This document shows, piece after piece, positions 14,385 through 22,408 of a DNA stretch of 23,235 nt. Position 1 is the stretch's first letter, and every line of letters begins with the position of its first letter. A program made the position numbers and the translations under genes. Under the pieces are notes generated by a model. That model made no database searches. It saw only the letters and a program-made list of their open reading frames with translations, and was not told the origin of the DNA. Source of the stretch: JAAFHN01 sp031421855 (GTDB lineage Bacteria; Pseudomonadota; Gammaproteobacteria; Burkholderiales; Burkholderiaceae_C); the NCBI GenBank assembly GCA_031421855.1, contig JANOPN010000156.1, positions 1 to 23,235 of the forward strand, read 5' to 3'.

Positions 14385-15398
14385 TCAAGACCTCGGCGCG
14401 TGGTTGAGTGTCCAAACCCCATGTGGCGAGCGGCCAACGGGAACTTGCCGGATGACTTTTTTACTGGCCAGGTCAACCACAGTCAGCTTTTTGGCCCATC
14501 GCGCACTGACGTACATCAGCTTGCCGTCTGCCGAGATGTCCATGCAATCGGGGCCGCCGGGCACCGATAGGCTGTCAACCACGCGCATGGTTTGCAAGTC
14601 AAGCTTGCTGATCGTGTTGGCAACTCGGTTGCTGACCCACAAATGGCGGCGGTCACCAGCACTTCTGAACGCGTGCGCGCCTTTGCCCGTTTGAATAGTC
14701 TTACTCAAAATAGGTGCTTTACCGGACACGTCAAACACCTGCACGCTGTCGCTGCCGGTCAAACCCGTCATCACAAACTTGTCGTCCGCGGTGCCAAACA
14801 CGTCGGCTGGCATGGTGCCCGTACCCACTCGCCATTTGATGGTTTGTGTCGCGATGTCAAACGCCACCATCTCGTCGCTGTCTTGCATGGTGACAAACAC
14901 GGTGGTTGACTTGCTGTCAATCCACATGTGGCTGGGTGTTTTGCTGGACGCGACGCGCTTGACCAATGTCGGGTTTTGGCCATCCCAGCGGTAAAAATCA
15001 ACATGATTCAGCCGGTTTGCCGCCGTGATGAACCACTTCATGTCGGGCGAAAACCGCAAGTGATAGGGGTCGATGATGCCGCGCAGCGTGCGTTGCACCG
15101 CACCGGTTCGGGGATCAAAAAATGTGAGTGAGTCTGCGCCCGCGTTGGCGACAATCACGGACTTTTCGTCGGGCGTGAGATACAAATGATGTGGCTCTTT
15201 GCCCGTCTCGGTCCGAGTCTTCTCGGTCCAAGTCACGGGATCGATGACGCTGACGTTTGCATCCAGCGAATTCAGCACCAAAATAGGAGACGATGCAGCT
15301 GGTGATGGCATTTGCGCCAAAACACCGCGACCGACCAACCCCAACCCCAAACCCACGCCAGCACCGACACCAGCACCCAACACTGTCCGTTTATCCAC
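14385..15398 (-). CDS. Exported YncE-like beta-propeller protein
   Basis: 337 aa. Repeated blade-like units of about 40 residues can be followed: LNSLDANVSVIDPVTW, VANAGADSLTFFDPRTG, FVTMQDSDEMVAFDIATQT, TGLTGSDSVQVFDVSGK, VSNRVANTISKLDLQT and YVSARWAKKLTVVDLASKK. These are characteristic of the YncE/lactonase-type seven-bladed propeller. The start is GTG at 15398, with AAGGG 5 nt upstream; the only longer start is a TTG without a ribosome site. The N-terminus MDKRTVLGAGVGAGVGLGLG is a signal peptide. First gene of a three-gene operon with the deacetylase and hydroxylase. A binding, scaffold or lactonase role cannot be decided. Confidence 0.82.
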   Translation of the reverse strand: MDKRTVLGAGVGAGVGLGLGLVGRGVLAQMPSPAASSPILVLNSLDANVSVIDPVTWTEKTRTETGKEPHHLYLTPDEKSVIVANAGADSLTFFDPRTGAVQRTLRGIIDPYHLRFSPDMKWFITAANRLNHVDFYRWDGQNPTLVKRVASSKTPSHMWIDSKSTTVFVTMQDSDEMVAFDIATQTIKWRVGTGTMPADVFGTADDKFVMTGLTGSDSVQVFDVSGKAPILSKTIQTGKGAHAFRSAGDRRHLWVSNRVANTISKLDLQTMRVVDSLSVPGGPDCMDISADGKLMYVSARWAKKLTVVDLASKKVIRQVPVGRSPHGVWTLNHAPRS

Positions 15399-15459
15399 TT
15401 GAACCCTTATGTACAACCACTTCGCCAAATCGGCAACGCCTGTGTAGTGGCTTGCACTG

Positions 15460-15488
15460 ATTATATTTACCTATAGACGACTGAATTA
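15460..15488 (-). promoter_or_regulatory. Candidate promoter of the propeller-deacetylase-hydroxylase operon
   Basis: On the minus strand a perfect TATAAT (15465-15460) stands 18 bp from a weak TTAATT -35. The predicted start gives a leader of about 55 nt to the GTG at 15398. It overlaps the upstream region of the divergent tag gene. Confidence 0.4.
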
Positions 15489-15492
15489 ACCC

Positions 15493-16122
15493 ATGAACCT
15501 GATCAAACACCCGGATGGCCGACTTCGCTGCTCATGGTGCGGCGAAGGCGCAGCCCTCGCTGACTATCAGCGGTATCACGACCAAGAATGGGGGGTGCCC
15601 GTCACTGACGAGCGACGGCTATTTGAAAAACTGTGCCTTGAGGGCTTTCAGTCGGGCTTGAGCTGGCTCACGGTCTTGCGCAAGCGCGAGCGTTTTCGCG
15701 CGGTTTTTTGTGGTTTTGACTGGACCCAATTGGCCGACTTCACCGAGACAGACGTGCTTCGGCTGTTGGCGGATCCCGGCATCATCCGCCACCGGGGCAA
15801 GGTTGAGGCCACACTGAATAACGCACGCGCCATCATCCGCATGCACGATTCAGACCAAACCTTAGCCAAACTGGTGTGGTCGTTTGAGCCCAAAGCGGCT
15901 GACCGGCCCCGACACCTCACACCCGAAGTTGCCGCGACGTTGACCCAAACCGACGCATCCCGTGGGCTTTCAAAGTCGCTCATCAAGCTGGGTTTCAAGT
16001 TCGTTGGCCCGACAACCGCGTATGCCTTCATGCAATCGATGGGCATCGTCAACGATCATTTAGAGGGTTGTCACAGCCGCGAATCCACAGAAGTCGCTCG
16101 CGCGCACTTGGCGCGACCTTGA
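15493..16122 (+). CDS. tag: DNA-3-methyladenine glycosylase I
   Basis: 209 aa. Tag removes 3-methyladenine from alkylated DNA, starting base-excision repair. It aligns closely in memory with E. coli Tag: RCSWCG, YHDQEWGVPVTDERRLFEKL, CLEGFQSGLSWLTVLRKRE, GIIRHRGKVEA, ALSK-like GLSKSLIKLGFKFVGPTTAY and FMQSMGIVNDHLEGC. The zinc ligands of the family are present (C13, H29, H189, C193), as is the catalytic-pocket Glu in CLEG (E50). It has about 10 extra residues before the first Cys and a slightly longer C-terminus. It is divergent from the propeller operon and converges on the next gene with 4 bp between them. Confidence 0.95.
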   Translation: MNLIKHPDGRLRCSWCGEGAALADYQRYHDQEWGVPVTDERRLFEKLCLEGFQSGLSWLTVLRKRERFRAVFCGFDWTQLADFTETDVLRLLADPGIIRHRGKVEATLNNARAIIRMHDSDQTLAKLVWSFEPKAADRPRHLTPEVAATLTQTDASRGLSKSLIKLGFKFVGPTTAYAFMQSMGIVNDHLEGCHSRESTEVARAHLARP

Positions 16123-16126
16123 CGGT

Positions 16127-16756
16127 TTAATGGTGCGACGATGCGGCAGCGGAGGCCAAAAGCTCATCGACTTGCATCTCAGCCAAACCGGTCACGTAAA
16201 CCGGTGTGTGGCGAAATTGTTCTCCGTCATGCGCCCAGTTGGAGTACTGTGCGTTGTACATGCCGATACCGGAGCCGGTTGAGATTTTGAACATCACGCC
16301 AATGTGTAAGTTGTCGTCGTCGCTTCGGTGGGTGTAAATCTGCGAAATCTCGGTGGCGTCTTGTACTTTTGGTAAATGGGCAGCCCGTGGCGCTGTCCAA
16401 TGCATGCGACCGGTGTCGGTGCAAATGGCGTAGTCCATCTCCAATCCCAAGGCAGCAAAGACAACGGCGCGGCCTTCGCGGTCAAATCCGACCGCAATCG
16501 TGTCGGCGTACAAATTAGTGCAGCGCATGCGCGGCGTCTCGTCATTGATCAAGCCGTCTCGGTAGCTCCAGACCCTACCATCCGGGCCAATGGCCACCGC
16601 CATCAAAAAGCGACCGTCTTGGGTCAAGATGATGGTGTCTTTCCAAACAACCTGTCGACCGTTGCCCGCACCGCGCTCGGGCGAAATGGCCGTGAGTGTT
16701 GCGCCACTTTTTTTCATGGGGTCGCGGGCGCTTTTGCTCTCGATGACTTGGTACAT
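16127..16756 (-). CDS. Hypothetical protein, unrecognised
   Basis: 209 aa, no family recognised. The ATG at 16756 is preferred (GGAG 8 nt upstream, MYQVIESKSARDPMKKSG) over the longer frame from 16858, whose extra residues are Pro-rich and lack a ribosome site. No signal peptide or membrane segment is seen. The body alternates short strands and turns with DGR/GR motifs: LTQDGRFLMAVAIGPDGRVWSYRDG, then VGFDREGRAVVFAALG and CTDTGRMHW. This is reminiscent of propeller-like or lectin-like repeats, but that is only an impression. It is divergent from the winged-helix regulator across 456 bp, so regulation by that protein is plausible. Confidence 0.65.
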   Translation of the reverse strand: MYQVIESKSARDPMKKSGATLTAISPERGAGNGRQVVWKDTIILTQDGRFLMAVAIGPDGRVWSYRDGLINDETPRMRCTNLYADTIAVGFDREGRAVVFAALGLEMDYAICTDTGRMHWTAPRAAHLPKVQDATEISQIYTHRSDDDNLHIGVMFKISTGSGIGMYNAQYSNWAHDGEQFRHTPVYVTGLAEMQVDELLASAAASSHH

Positions 16757-17212
16757 GGTGTTGACTCCAAAGCGGGCTGACGAAACGACGGGTGTCGAAG
16801 GATGTCGAAGGGTGAAGAGGCTGGCTGCCGGGGGTTCGTCCCACCGGTCTGACGCCAAAACCTCTTCACTGCTGCTCGACCCCGGCGCTGTTTGCAGCGT
16901 GGTCCGGGTTTGATGCGTGACAGGTGCAGTGTCTCGAATTCACCCCAAAAAGTACTTAAGGAAGCATGGCAAAACCTTAAGCGTCCTGAATTGGTGGGCC
17001 TAAAAAGTCCCGGTTTCAATTTTTTTAGTACCTAAATACACTTCAATTGCCAACCGACACCGCGCCAAGGCAGCCGGGTAGCACATCCGCCATTCATGCG
17101 TTGTATTGCCGCGCTGTACACCACAACCCCACACAAATCCATCGCATCAAGCTGAAAAGTCCTTAAAGATCGTCGAAAATCAAGCATTCGAATAAACAAC
17201 ACTGGGTACGAC
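16757..17212. other. Regulatory intergenic region with several inverted and direct repeats
   Basis: 456 bp without a convincing gene, AT-richer than its surroundings from about 16940 on. It holds a 10-bp-period direct repeat TGTCGAAG-GA-TGTCGAAG-GG (16793-16812), a 7-bp inverted repeat CTTAAGG/CCTTAAG (16955-16961 and 16975-16981; starts 20 bp apart), a perfect TTTAG-TAC-CTAAA palindrome (17024-17036), and another CCTTAAAG at 17161-17168. These could be binding sites for the adjacent winged-helix regulator. No clear -35/-10 pair was identified. Confidence 0.55.
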
Positions 17213-18754
17213 TTGAGCGCAGATTGGGTTTTTGGTGAGTTTTGCCTGCAAAGGCGCAGCCGGGCTTTGTTTCGAGGCGACCAAGTCGTCGCCATCGGTG
17301 CGCGGGCATTTGACGTTTTGTGTGTGTTGGCGGAGCGCCCGGGCGAAGTCGTTACCAAGTCCGAGCTTTTTGACCGCGTTTGGCCCAACTTGGTGGTTGA
17401 AGAAAACAATCTTCAAGTCCACGTGTCTGCGCTACGCAAAATCATGGGCAGCGCCAGCATCACGACTGTTGCTGGCAAAGGCTATTGCTTCACACTGCAA
17501 GTGCTTGAATTGGGCTCGCCGCCCACTGCTGCGCCCAAGCCCCTGGCTGAACCAACGCCTGTAGCCCTCAAGCGCTCGGTTGCCGTGTTGGCTTTTACTA
17601 ATCTCAACACCGAGCCGGGCAGCGATTATTTTTCTGATGGCATCGCCGAAGACGTCATCACCCACTTGACGCGTTCGCGCTGGCTTTTCGTTGCTTCGCG
17701 CAACTCGTCATTCACTTACCGAGGCGAAGCGGTTGCCGCCCAACGCGTCGCCGCTGAGCTGGGTGTTCGTTATGTGGTGTACGGCACGGTGCGCAAAGCG
17801 GGCAATGTGCTGCGCGTCACGTCCGAACTCGTTGACGCACTGAACGGCGAGACCCTGTGGAGCCAGCGATTTGATCGCTCGCCGGAAGATCTGTTTGCGG
17901 TGCAAGACGAAATCGCCGGTGCGATCACCAGCGCCATTGAGCCTGTGTACCTCAAGCACCAAGAACACATCACCCAAAAAGCGGCCCCAAACGAGTTGGA
18001 GCGCTGGGACTTGTTGATGCGCGCGCGCTGGCATTTTTGGCGCTCGACCCGTGAGCACTTGGACAAGGCGCGCGCGCAGCTTGATCTCGCCCTGGCGTTG
18101 AACCCGGACGACCCAGCGGCACTGTCGCTGTTGGCGTTTGTGTCGTTTTCCAAGGTTTGGGCGGGCTGGTCAGCCGACCCACGCCAAGAAATTGCCGCCG
18201 CGCAGCGATTGGCGCAACGCGCGGTACTGAACGACGAGCACGACAGTTTCGCGCACTTCACGCTGGGCACGGCTTGGTCTTTTACTGGCCAAGTTGACCG
18301 CGCGATCACGTCGCTGACGACTGCCCTGCAAATTTATCCGCAGTTTGCCGCCGCTGCTGGCGAGCTGGGTCGCATGCATGCCTTCTCAGGTCAGGCCGAC
18401 GAAGCCCATGAGTTTGCATTGCAAGCCATTGATGCCAGCCACAACGACCCACACGTCAGCCTGTGGATTCGCACCCGAGCCATCGCATGTTTCACCCAAG
18501 GCCAGTACCTTGAGGCATTGACGTTTGCCCGCGCGGCCGCGGCCAAACGCGCGGATTGGTTTTTCAACCACTACTTAGTGGCCGCTTGCGCCAGCGCTGC
18601 GGGCTTGGATGACGAAGCCCATGCGGCGATCAGGTTGGCAGCACAGCATGGCCCGTACCCGATGTCCGCGCTCAAACACGGGCATCCGTTCACGAACCCA
18701 ACTGACTTGGATCGATTCGTGACCGCCCTGCGCGAGGCCGGTTGGCAAGACTAG
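17213..18754 (+). CDS. Winged-helix regulator with TolB-N-like and TPR domains
   Basis: 513 aa. Residues ~5-95 form an OmpR/CadC-type winged helix (ARAFDVLCVLAERPGEVVTK, ELFDRVWPNLVVEENNLQVH, VSALRKIMG and the AGKGYCF wing). After a Pro-rich linker, SVAVLAFTNLNTEPGSDYFS and DGIAEDVITHLTR (about 122-155) start the TolB-N/FlgO-like domain common in proteins annotated as adenylate cyclase-like TPR regulators. From about 265 to 490 there are TPR-like helical pairs (LDLALALNPDDPAALSLLA, ITSLTTALQIYPQFAAAAGELG). No transmembrane segment separates the DNA-binding and C-terminal parts, unlike CadC/ToxR, so it is probably cytosolic. The start is TTG at 17213 with a poor ribosome site and is uncertain. 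The oxidoreductase gene follows after 52 bp. Confidence 0.85.
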   Translation: MSADWVFGEFCLQRRSRALFRGDQVVAIGARAFDVLCVLAERPGEVVTKSELFDRVWPNLVVEENNLQVHVSALRKIMGSASITTVAGKGYCFTLQVLELGSPPTAAPKPLAEPTPVALKRSVAVLAFTNLNTEPGSDYFSDGIAEDVITHLTRSRWLFVASRNSSFTYRGEAVAAQRVAAELGVRYVVYGTVRKAGNVLRVTSELVDALNGETLWSQRFDRSPEDLFAVQDEIAGAITSAIEPVYLKHQEHITQKAAPNELERWDLLMRARWHFWRSTREHLDKARAQLDLALALNPDDPAALSLLAFVSFSKVWAGWSADPRQEIAAAQRLAQRAVLNDEHDSFAHFTLGTAWSFTGQVDRAITSLTTALQIYPQFAAAAGELGRMHAFSGQADEAHEFALQAIDASHNDPHVSLWIRTRAIACFTQGQYLEALTFARAAAAKRADWFFNHYLVAACASAAGLDDEAHAAIRLAAQHGPYPMSALKHGHPFTNPTDLDRFVTALREAGWQD

Positions 18755-18806
18755 CCTGAAGCTCACGATTGCGGCGTAACATAAGTGCTTTCAACAGGGA
18801 GCACAC

Positions 18807-20909
18807 ATGGCAACACATCTAGGCACAGGTTCGAAAACACCGAAAAAAATCGCCGTTTTAGGCGGCGGCATTTCAGCCCTCACCACCGTCTTTGAGCTGA
18901 CCAGTCAACCCAACTGGCAAGACAATTTTGACATCACGGTCTATCAAATGGGCTGGCGATTGGGCGGCAAGTGCGCCACGGCACGAGGCCCCAATGATCG
19001 AATCGAAGAGCACGGTATTCATGGGTTTTTGGGCTGCTACTACAACGCCCTGCCCTTAATGGCCCGCGCCTACGAAGCCCTTGGCCGGCCGTCAACCGCG
19101 CCACTTGCGACATTTGAGCAAGCCTTTCACCCCGGCAGCTTCGTTCTGATGTGGGAATACGTCAACGGCGGCTTGACCCGCTGGCCATTCACGGCCCCCA
19201 CCAACGACCGCCTGCCACAAGACCCCAGCTCGCTCCAAACCATTGAGCATTGGATGGGCTCTGCGATTGAGTTCATTGAAAAACTCTACGACCAGCAACC
19301 TCACAGCTCGTTTTCTGCGCATGGCTTGGAGCACACCATTGGCCGCGCGGTATTGGCGCAAGTTCGCCACGCCGTGAGCGATCCGCTGTCGATTGGCGGT
19401 GAGGTTTTGGCCGTGATTGGCAAGGCGACTCAGTGGCTGGTGCATGCGCTACAGAACATCGGGCAAGGCAACACGGAGATACGCCGCTTGTGCATCGTCA
19501 TGGACTTCATTTTGGCCTTGGTTCGCGGCACGATTGCCGACGACATCGTCAACAAAGGTTTTGACTCCATCGACGACGAGAACTTCAGCGACTGGCTGGC
19601 CCGCCACGGTGCCAGCCCACTCACGATTGCTTCGCCCATGGCGCTCAACACCACCAACTTGAGCTACCAATACCCCCAAGGTGACACCAGCCGCACGGCA
19701 TTGATGGCGGCGGGCACGTATTTGCACTGGACACTGCGCAGCTTTGCTTACATGGGCGCGTTTGCATGGTTGTTTGCAGCGGGCACGGGCGAGACCGTGA
19801 TTGCGCCGATCTATGAAGTTTTGCGCAAGCGCGGCGTGAAGTTCGCGTTCTTTCACAAAGTCGAGTCGCTCAAACTGAACGCTGACCAAACAGCGATTGC
19901 AAGCATTCAAATGGGCGTGCAAGCCACTATGGTCAACGCCGATTCGCTGAGTTACGAGCCGCTATTTGAGGTCAAAGGCCTGCCATCATGGCCGGGGCAT
20001 CCGCACTATGCGCAGCTCAACGAAGGCGCTGCACTTGCAGCCCAAGACATCGACCTAGAGAGCTGGTGGACACCGTGGCAACCGGTGAGCACCACCACCT
20101 TGGTCGCAGGCACCGACTTTGACCAAATCGTCTTTGGAATTTCAATCGCTGCCATCCCCTACCTGTGCCCCGAACTGCTCGCCGCCAGCCCGAAGTGGCA
20201 AAACATGGTTGAAAAAGTCACCACCGTGCAGACCCAAACCATGCAGATCTGGATGAACCAAACCACCACCGAGCTGGGTTGGGACATCCCCTTCAAAAAC
20301 CCCACCGATTGCGTGGTGGGGGCAACCTACCTCAACCCGATTGACGGCCAAGTTGATTTCACCCATCTCCTGCCATGGGAGAGCTGGCCCGCCAGCGACG
20401 CACCGAAGTCGTTGTGGTACTTCTCAGGCGCGATGGACGACTACGAAGCACCCCCCCCATTCAGCGACCACGGCTACCCGGCGCGCGCCTATGCACGAGT
20501 CAAAGCCCAATGCATTCAGTACCTTCAAGTCGCCATGGGGCCGCTGCTGCCCAACGCCACCACCAATGCCATCTCACCACCCGGCGACCCCATGGGGCTT
20601 GATTTCAGCCTGTTGCACAACCACGACCCCGCCACTGCAGGCGTGGGCACAGCCCGCTTCAACCAACAGTTTTGGCGCGCCAACATCGACCCCACCGAGC
20701 GCTACGTCACGTCCCCACCCGGCAGCACCGCCGCCCGCATCAAGGCGTGGGAAACCGGGTTTGCCAACCTCGTCATCACCGGAGACTGGATCTACACCGG
20801 CCTAAACGTCGGCAGCGTAGAAGGCGCCGTCATGGGCGGTCGCTTGGCCTCATACGCCGTGAGCGGCCTGCCAGCGCTTGCGGACATCGTGGGATACCCA
20901 AAATCCTGA
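18807..20909 (+). CDS. FAD/NAD(P)-binding oxidoreductase of the amine oxidase / phytoene desaturase type
   Basis: 700 aa. The N-terminus has a dinucleotide-binding loop KIAVLGGGISALTTVFEL (14-31) and GWRLGGKCAT (49-58), the second glycine motif of GR2-type flavoproteins. The C-terminus ITGDWIYTGLNVGSVEGAVM (657-676) is the FAD-contacting end seen in phytoene desaturase and amine oxidase relatives. The middle (about 150-520) is unusually long and substrate-specific; HGIHGFLGCYYN (70-81) resembles the region after the FAD site in carotenoid-type enzymes. GGGAG precedes the ATG by 7 nt. No signal peptide was seen. It lies 52 bp after the regulator on the same strand and may be co-transcribed or controlled by it. 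Substrate unknown. Confidence 0.82.
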   Translation: MATHLGTGSKTPKKIAVLGGGISALTTVFELTSQPNWQDNFDITVYQMGWRLGGKCATARGPNDRIEEHGIHGFLGCYYNALPLMARAYEALGRPSTAPLATFEQAFHPGSFVLMWEYVNGGLTRWPFTAPTNDRLPQDPSSLQTIEHWMGSAIEFIEKLYDQQPHSSFSAHGLEHTIGRAVLAQVRHAVSDPLSIGGEVLAVIGKATQWLVHALQNIGQGNTEIRRLCIVMDFILALVRGTIADDIVNKGFDSIDDENFSDWLARHGASPLTIASPMALNTTNLSYQYPQGDTSRTALMAAGTYLHWTLRSFAYMGAFAWLFAAGTGETVIAPIYEVLRKRGVKFAFFHKVESLKLNADQTAIASIQMGVQATMVNADSLSYEPLFEVKGLPSWPGHPHYAQLNEGAALAAQDIDLESWWTPWQPVSTTTLVAGTDFDQIVFGISIAAIPYLCPELLAASPKWQNMVEKVTTVQTQTMQIWMNQTTTELGWDIPFKNPTDCVVGATYLNPIDGQVDFTHLLPWESWPASDAPKSLWYFSGAMDDYEAPPPFSDHGYPARAYARVKAQCIQYLQVAMGPLLPNATTNAISPPGDPMGLDFSLLHNHDPATAGVGTARFNQQFWRANIDPTERYVTSPPGSTAARIKAWETGFANLVITGDWIYTGLNVGSVEGAVMGGRLASYAVSGLPALADIVGYPKS

Positions 20910-20915
20910 TTTTTT

Positions 20916-20963
20916 GAGCAAAATCGGCATCTGGTCACTGGATTCATTGGGGTTGATGCTATG
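20916..20963 (-). repeat. Dispersed ~40-bp repeat, copy F
   Basis: On the minus strand, catagcatcaaccccaatga followed by atccagtgaccagatgccga is a good family match. It lies between the oxidoreductase stop and the hydrolase remnant, and its GCTATGC end contains the ATG from which that remnant reads. Confidence 0.75.
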
Positions 20964-21548
20964 CATTTTGAGGCGAAAAAATCCCAACAGCACGGCGCTA
21001 ACTTGCTTCGTCGGGCGGTTTTGATGACGCCGGCGTTGGCACTTGCCACGCGCGGCATGGCTGAGCCGGCCGAGAATGAGCTGGGCAAGTCCATGGGCGC
21101 GGAGGCCAGCGCTTTTTGGCGGACGTCGCCAGATGGCCAAGATGCGGGATATGGCTATTTCAGCGCGGTGCTGCGCGACTGGGGGCGACTCGCCGTGTTG
21201 ATGACCAATGACGGCCGGGTCGGTGGGCACCAAGTCATTTCAAAGCAATTTTTGCTCGATGCGACGGACCCATCGCGCCAGCCCAAACACCTTCGGCCTC
21301 GGGTTGCAACACCGTTTGCTGGGTACGACTATCAGTTTTGGCTACACCCGTTTCGACAGCGCACGTTCGCAATGATGGGCGTGTACGGTCAGGCTATGTT
21401 TGTTCAACCGTCAACAGGCATTGCCATGGTTGTGATGTCTGTTTGGCCATACTCCAGCGCCAAGCAAGACCCACAACCCTCACAAGAGCGTGAGGCTCTT
21501 TGGCGAGGCGTGCTGCGCAGTTTGGGCGGAGACACGGGTGAAATTTAG
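20961..21548 (+). pseudogene. Remnant of a serine beta-lactamase-fold hydrolase (C-terminal part)
   Basis: 195 aa open frame. From about residue 46 it matches the C-terminal third of class C beta-lactamase-like / 6-aminohexanoate-dimer hydrolase-like enzymes: GAEASAFWRTSPDGQ, YFSAVLRDWGRLAVLM, GGHQVISKQFLLDATDP, YDYQFWLHP, GVYGQAMFVQPSTGIAMVVM and SVWP. The catalytic S-x-x-K and Y-x-(N/S) parts, which should precede this by some 200 residues, are absent. The first 45 residues (LLRRAVLMTPALALATRGMA) look like a signal peptide, so the most likely history is a large in-frame internal deletion. No Shine-Dalgarno is apparent, and the ATG is within a dispersed-repeat copy. If expressed, it should not be catalytic. 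Confidence 0.72.
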
Positions 21549-21657
21549 TTTATCCGTCGGGCCTGTATCCAGCCAACTGGGTGCGCACCAAGCGCCGATC
21601 TGATCTATAGGTCTCTACTGATCTTGCCCGATTGGCTGACGGTCTTAAACACCGATG

Positions 21658-21746
21658 GCTGTCATCCCAGCTTCGGCTGGGATCCAGTGGCTGTTTGTTG
21701 TCGATGCGACCACTCATAGACTCCATGTCTGCGCTGGAATGACAGC
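21658..21746. repeat. REP-like palindromic element
   Basis: 89 bp bounded by near-perfect 14-bp inverted ends, gctgtcatcccagc (21658-21671) and gctggaatgacagc (21733-21746; one mismatch). The left end carries a perfect CCCAGC-TTCG-GCTGGG hairpin. The pattern of a GTCAT-CCC-GGGAT-CCA left end and a GGAATGAC right end resembles palindromic elements common in proteobacterial intergenic regions. It lies between the 3' ends of the hydrolase remnant and the second vapC, where the hairpin might also help end transcription. Confidence 0.8.
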
Positions 21747-21791
21747 CGACGCATGTGAGCGATGCACCCAATCAAGCAATTTTGAAGGCAA

Positions 21792-22169
21792 TCACGCGAG
21801 CTTTGGCGTGTAGTCCACGCCGGGCAGGCCCTTGAAATGTGCGTCACAAGTCACGAGTGTGGCCTTGTGCTCAATTGCTGTGGCATAGATGAGTGCGTCC
21901 AGCGCGTGCAATTTGTGCGCGGCGCTGAGCTCCGCAGCGTTCAGCGCAATTGACACATCGGGCACAACCACATGGGTTGACAATAACGTGATCAAAACAC
22001 CATCAATGTCCGCAGCATCCATGGTTCTCGCCAGCCACTTACTCAGCTCAAACAACACAGTAGTTGGCATCAGAATGTCCCGTGGATGCTGGAGCAAAGG
22101 CAGGTGAACACGCCCAGTCTGCGACCCGGTGAGCATTTCAGCCCACACACAGCTGTCCAATAACCGCAC
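21792..22169 (-). CDS. vapC: PIN-domain ribonuclease toxin, VapC family (second pair)
   Basis: 125 aa. The PIN-fold acidic residues are present: D5 in RLLDSCVWAEM, E41 in TVLFELSKWL, D91 in LHALDALIYATA, and D109 in LVTCDAHF. This is a different subfamily from the first PIN protein, with little similarity outside the motifs. The start is GTG at 22169, two bases after the stop of the AbrB-type gene, so translation is probably coupled. Expected function is a Mg2+-dependent endoribonuclease held inactive by its partner. Confidence 0.88.
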   Translation of the reverse strand: MRLLDSCVWAEMLTGSQTGRVHLPLLQHPRDILMPTTVLFELSKWLARTMDAADIDGVLITLLSTHVVVPDVSIALNAAELSAAHKLHALDALIYATAIEHKATLVTCDAHFKGLPGVDYTPKLA

Positions 22170-22171
22170 GA

Positions 22172-22408
22172 TCAGTTTTTGATGTTGTCGAGCACGTCAT
22201 CCCGTCGCGTGCTTCGATCTCGAATGTCGTCGGTACCAGCACCTTTCGCGATGCCAAAAAGCGTGTCCAGATCGCGCACTGGCACCAACCTCAAACTGTT
22301 ACCCACCCGCAAAAAGGCGAGCCTCTGACCCGCTTTGAGTTGCATGGCATCGCGAATGGCTTTCGGCACTGAAATTTGAAATTTGCTGGAGAGTGTTGCG
22401 GCGATCAT
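22172..22408 (-). CDS. vapB: AbrB/SpoVT-type antitoxin, VapB-like
   Basis: 78 aa. The N-terminal MIAATLSSKFQISVPKAIRD, then LKAGQRLAFLRVGNSLRLVP, is the swapped-hairpin AbrB/MazE DNA-binding fold. The C-terminal DDIRDRSTRRDDVLDNIKN is the likely toxin-binding tail. A GGAG sits 9 nt upstream of the ATG. Upstream on the minus strand, TACAAT (22439-22434) may be the -10, flanked by an imperfect inverted repeat (TTGTAA / TTACACAA, 22435-22460) that could be the autoregulatory operator. Confidence 0.88.
   Translation of the reverse strand: MIAATLSSKFQISVPKAIRDAMQLKAGQRLAFLRVGNSLRLVPVRDLDTLFGIAKGAGTDDIRDRSTRRDDVLDNIKN

Noticed and set aside
14384..14476. A longer N-terminus for the deacetylase starting at 14476
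   Set aside because: It would overlap the propeller gene by about 90 bp and put charged residues ahead of the signal peptide. The ATG at 14383 has a good GAGG.
21658..21746. The palindromic element as a CRISPR unit or insertion sequence end
   Set aside because: There is only one unit, no spacers and no transposase nearby; the structure fits a REP-like element.
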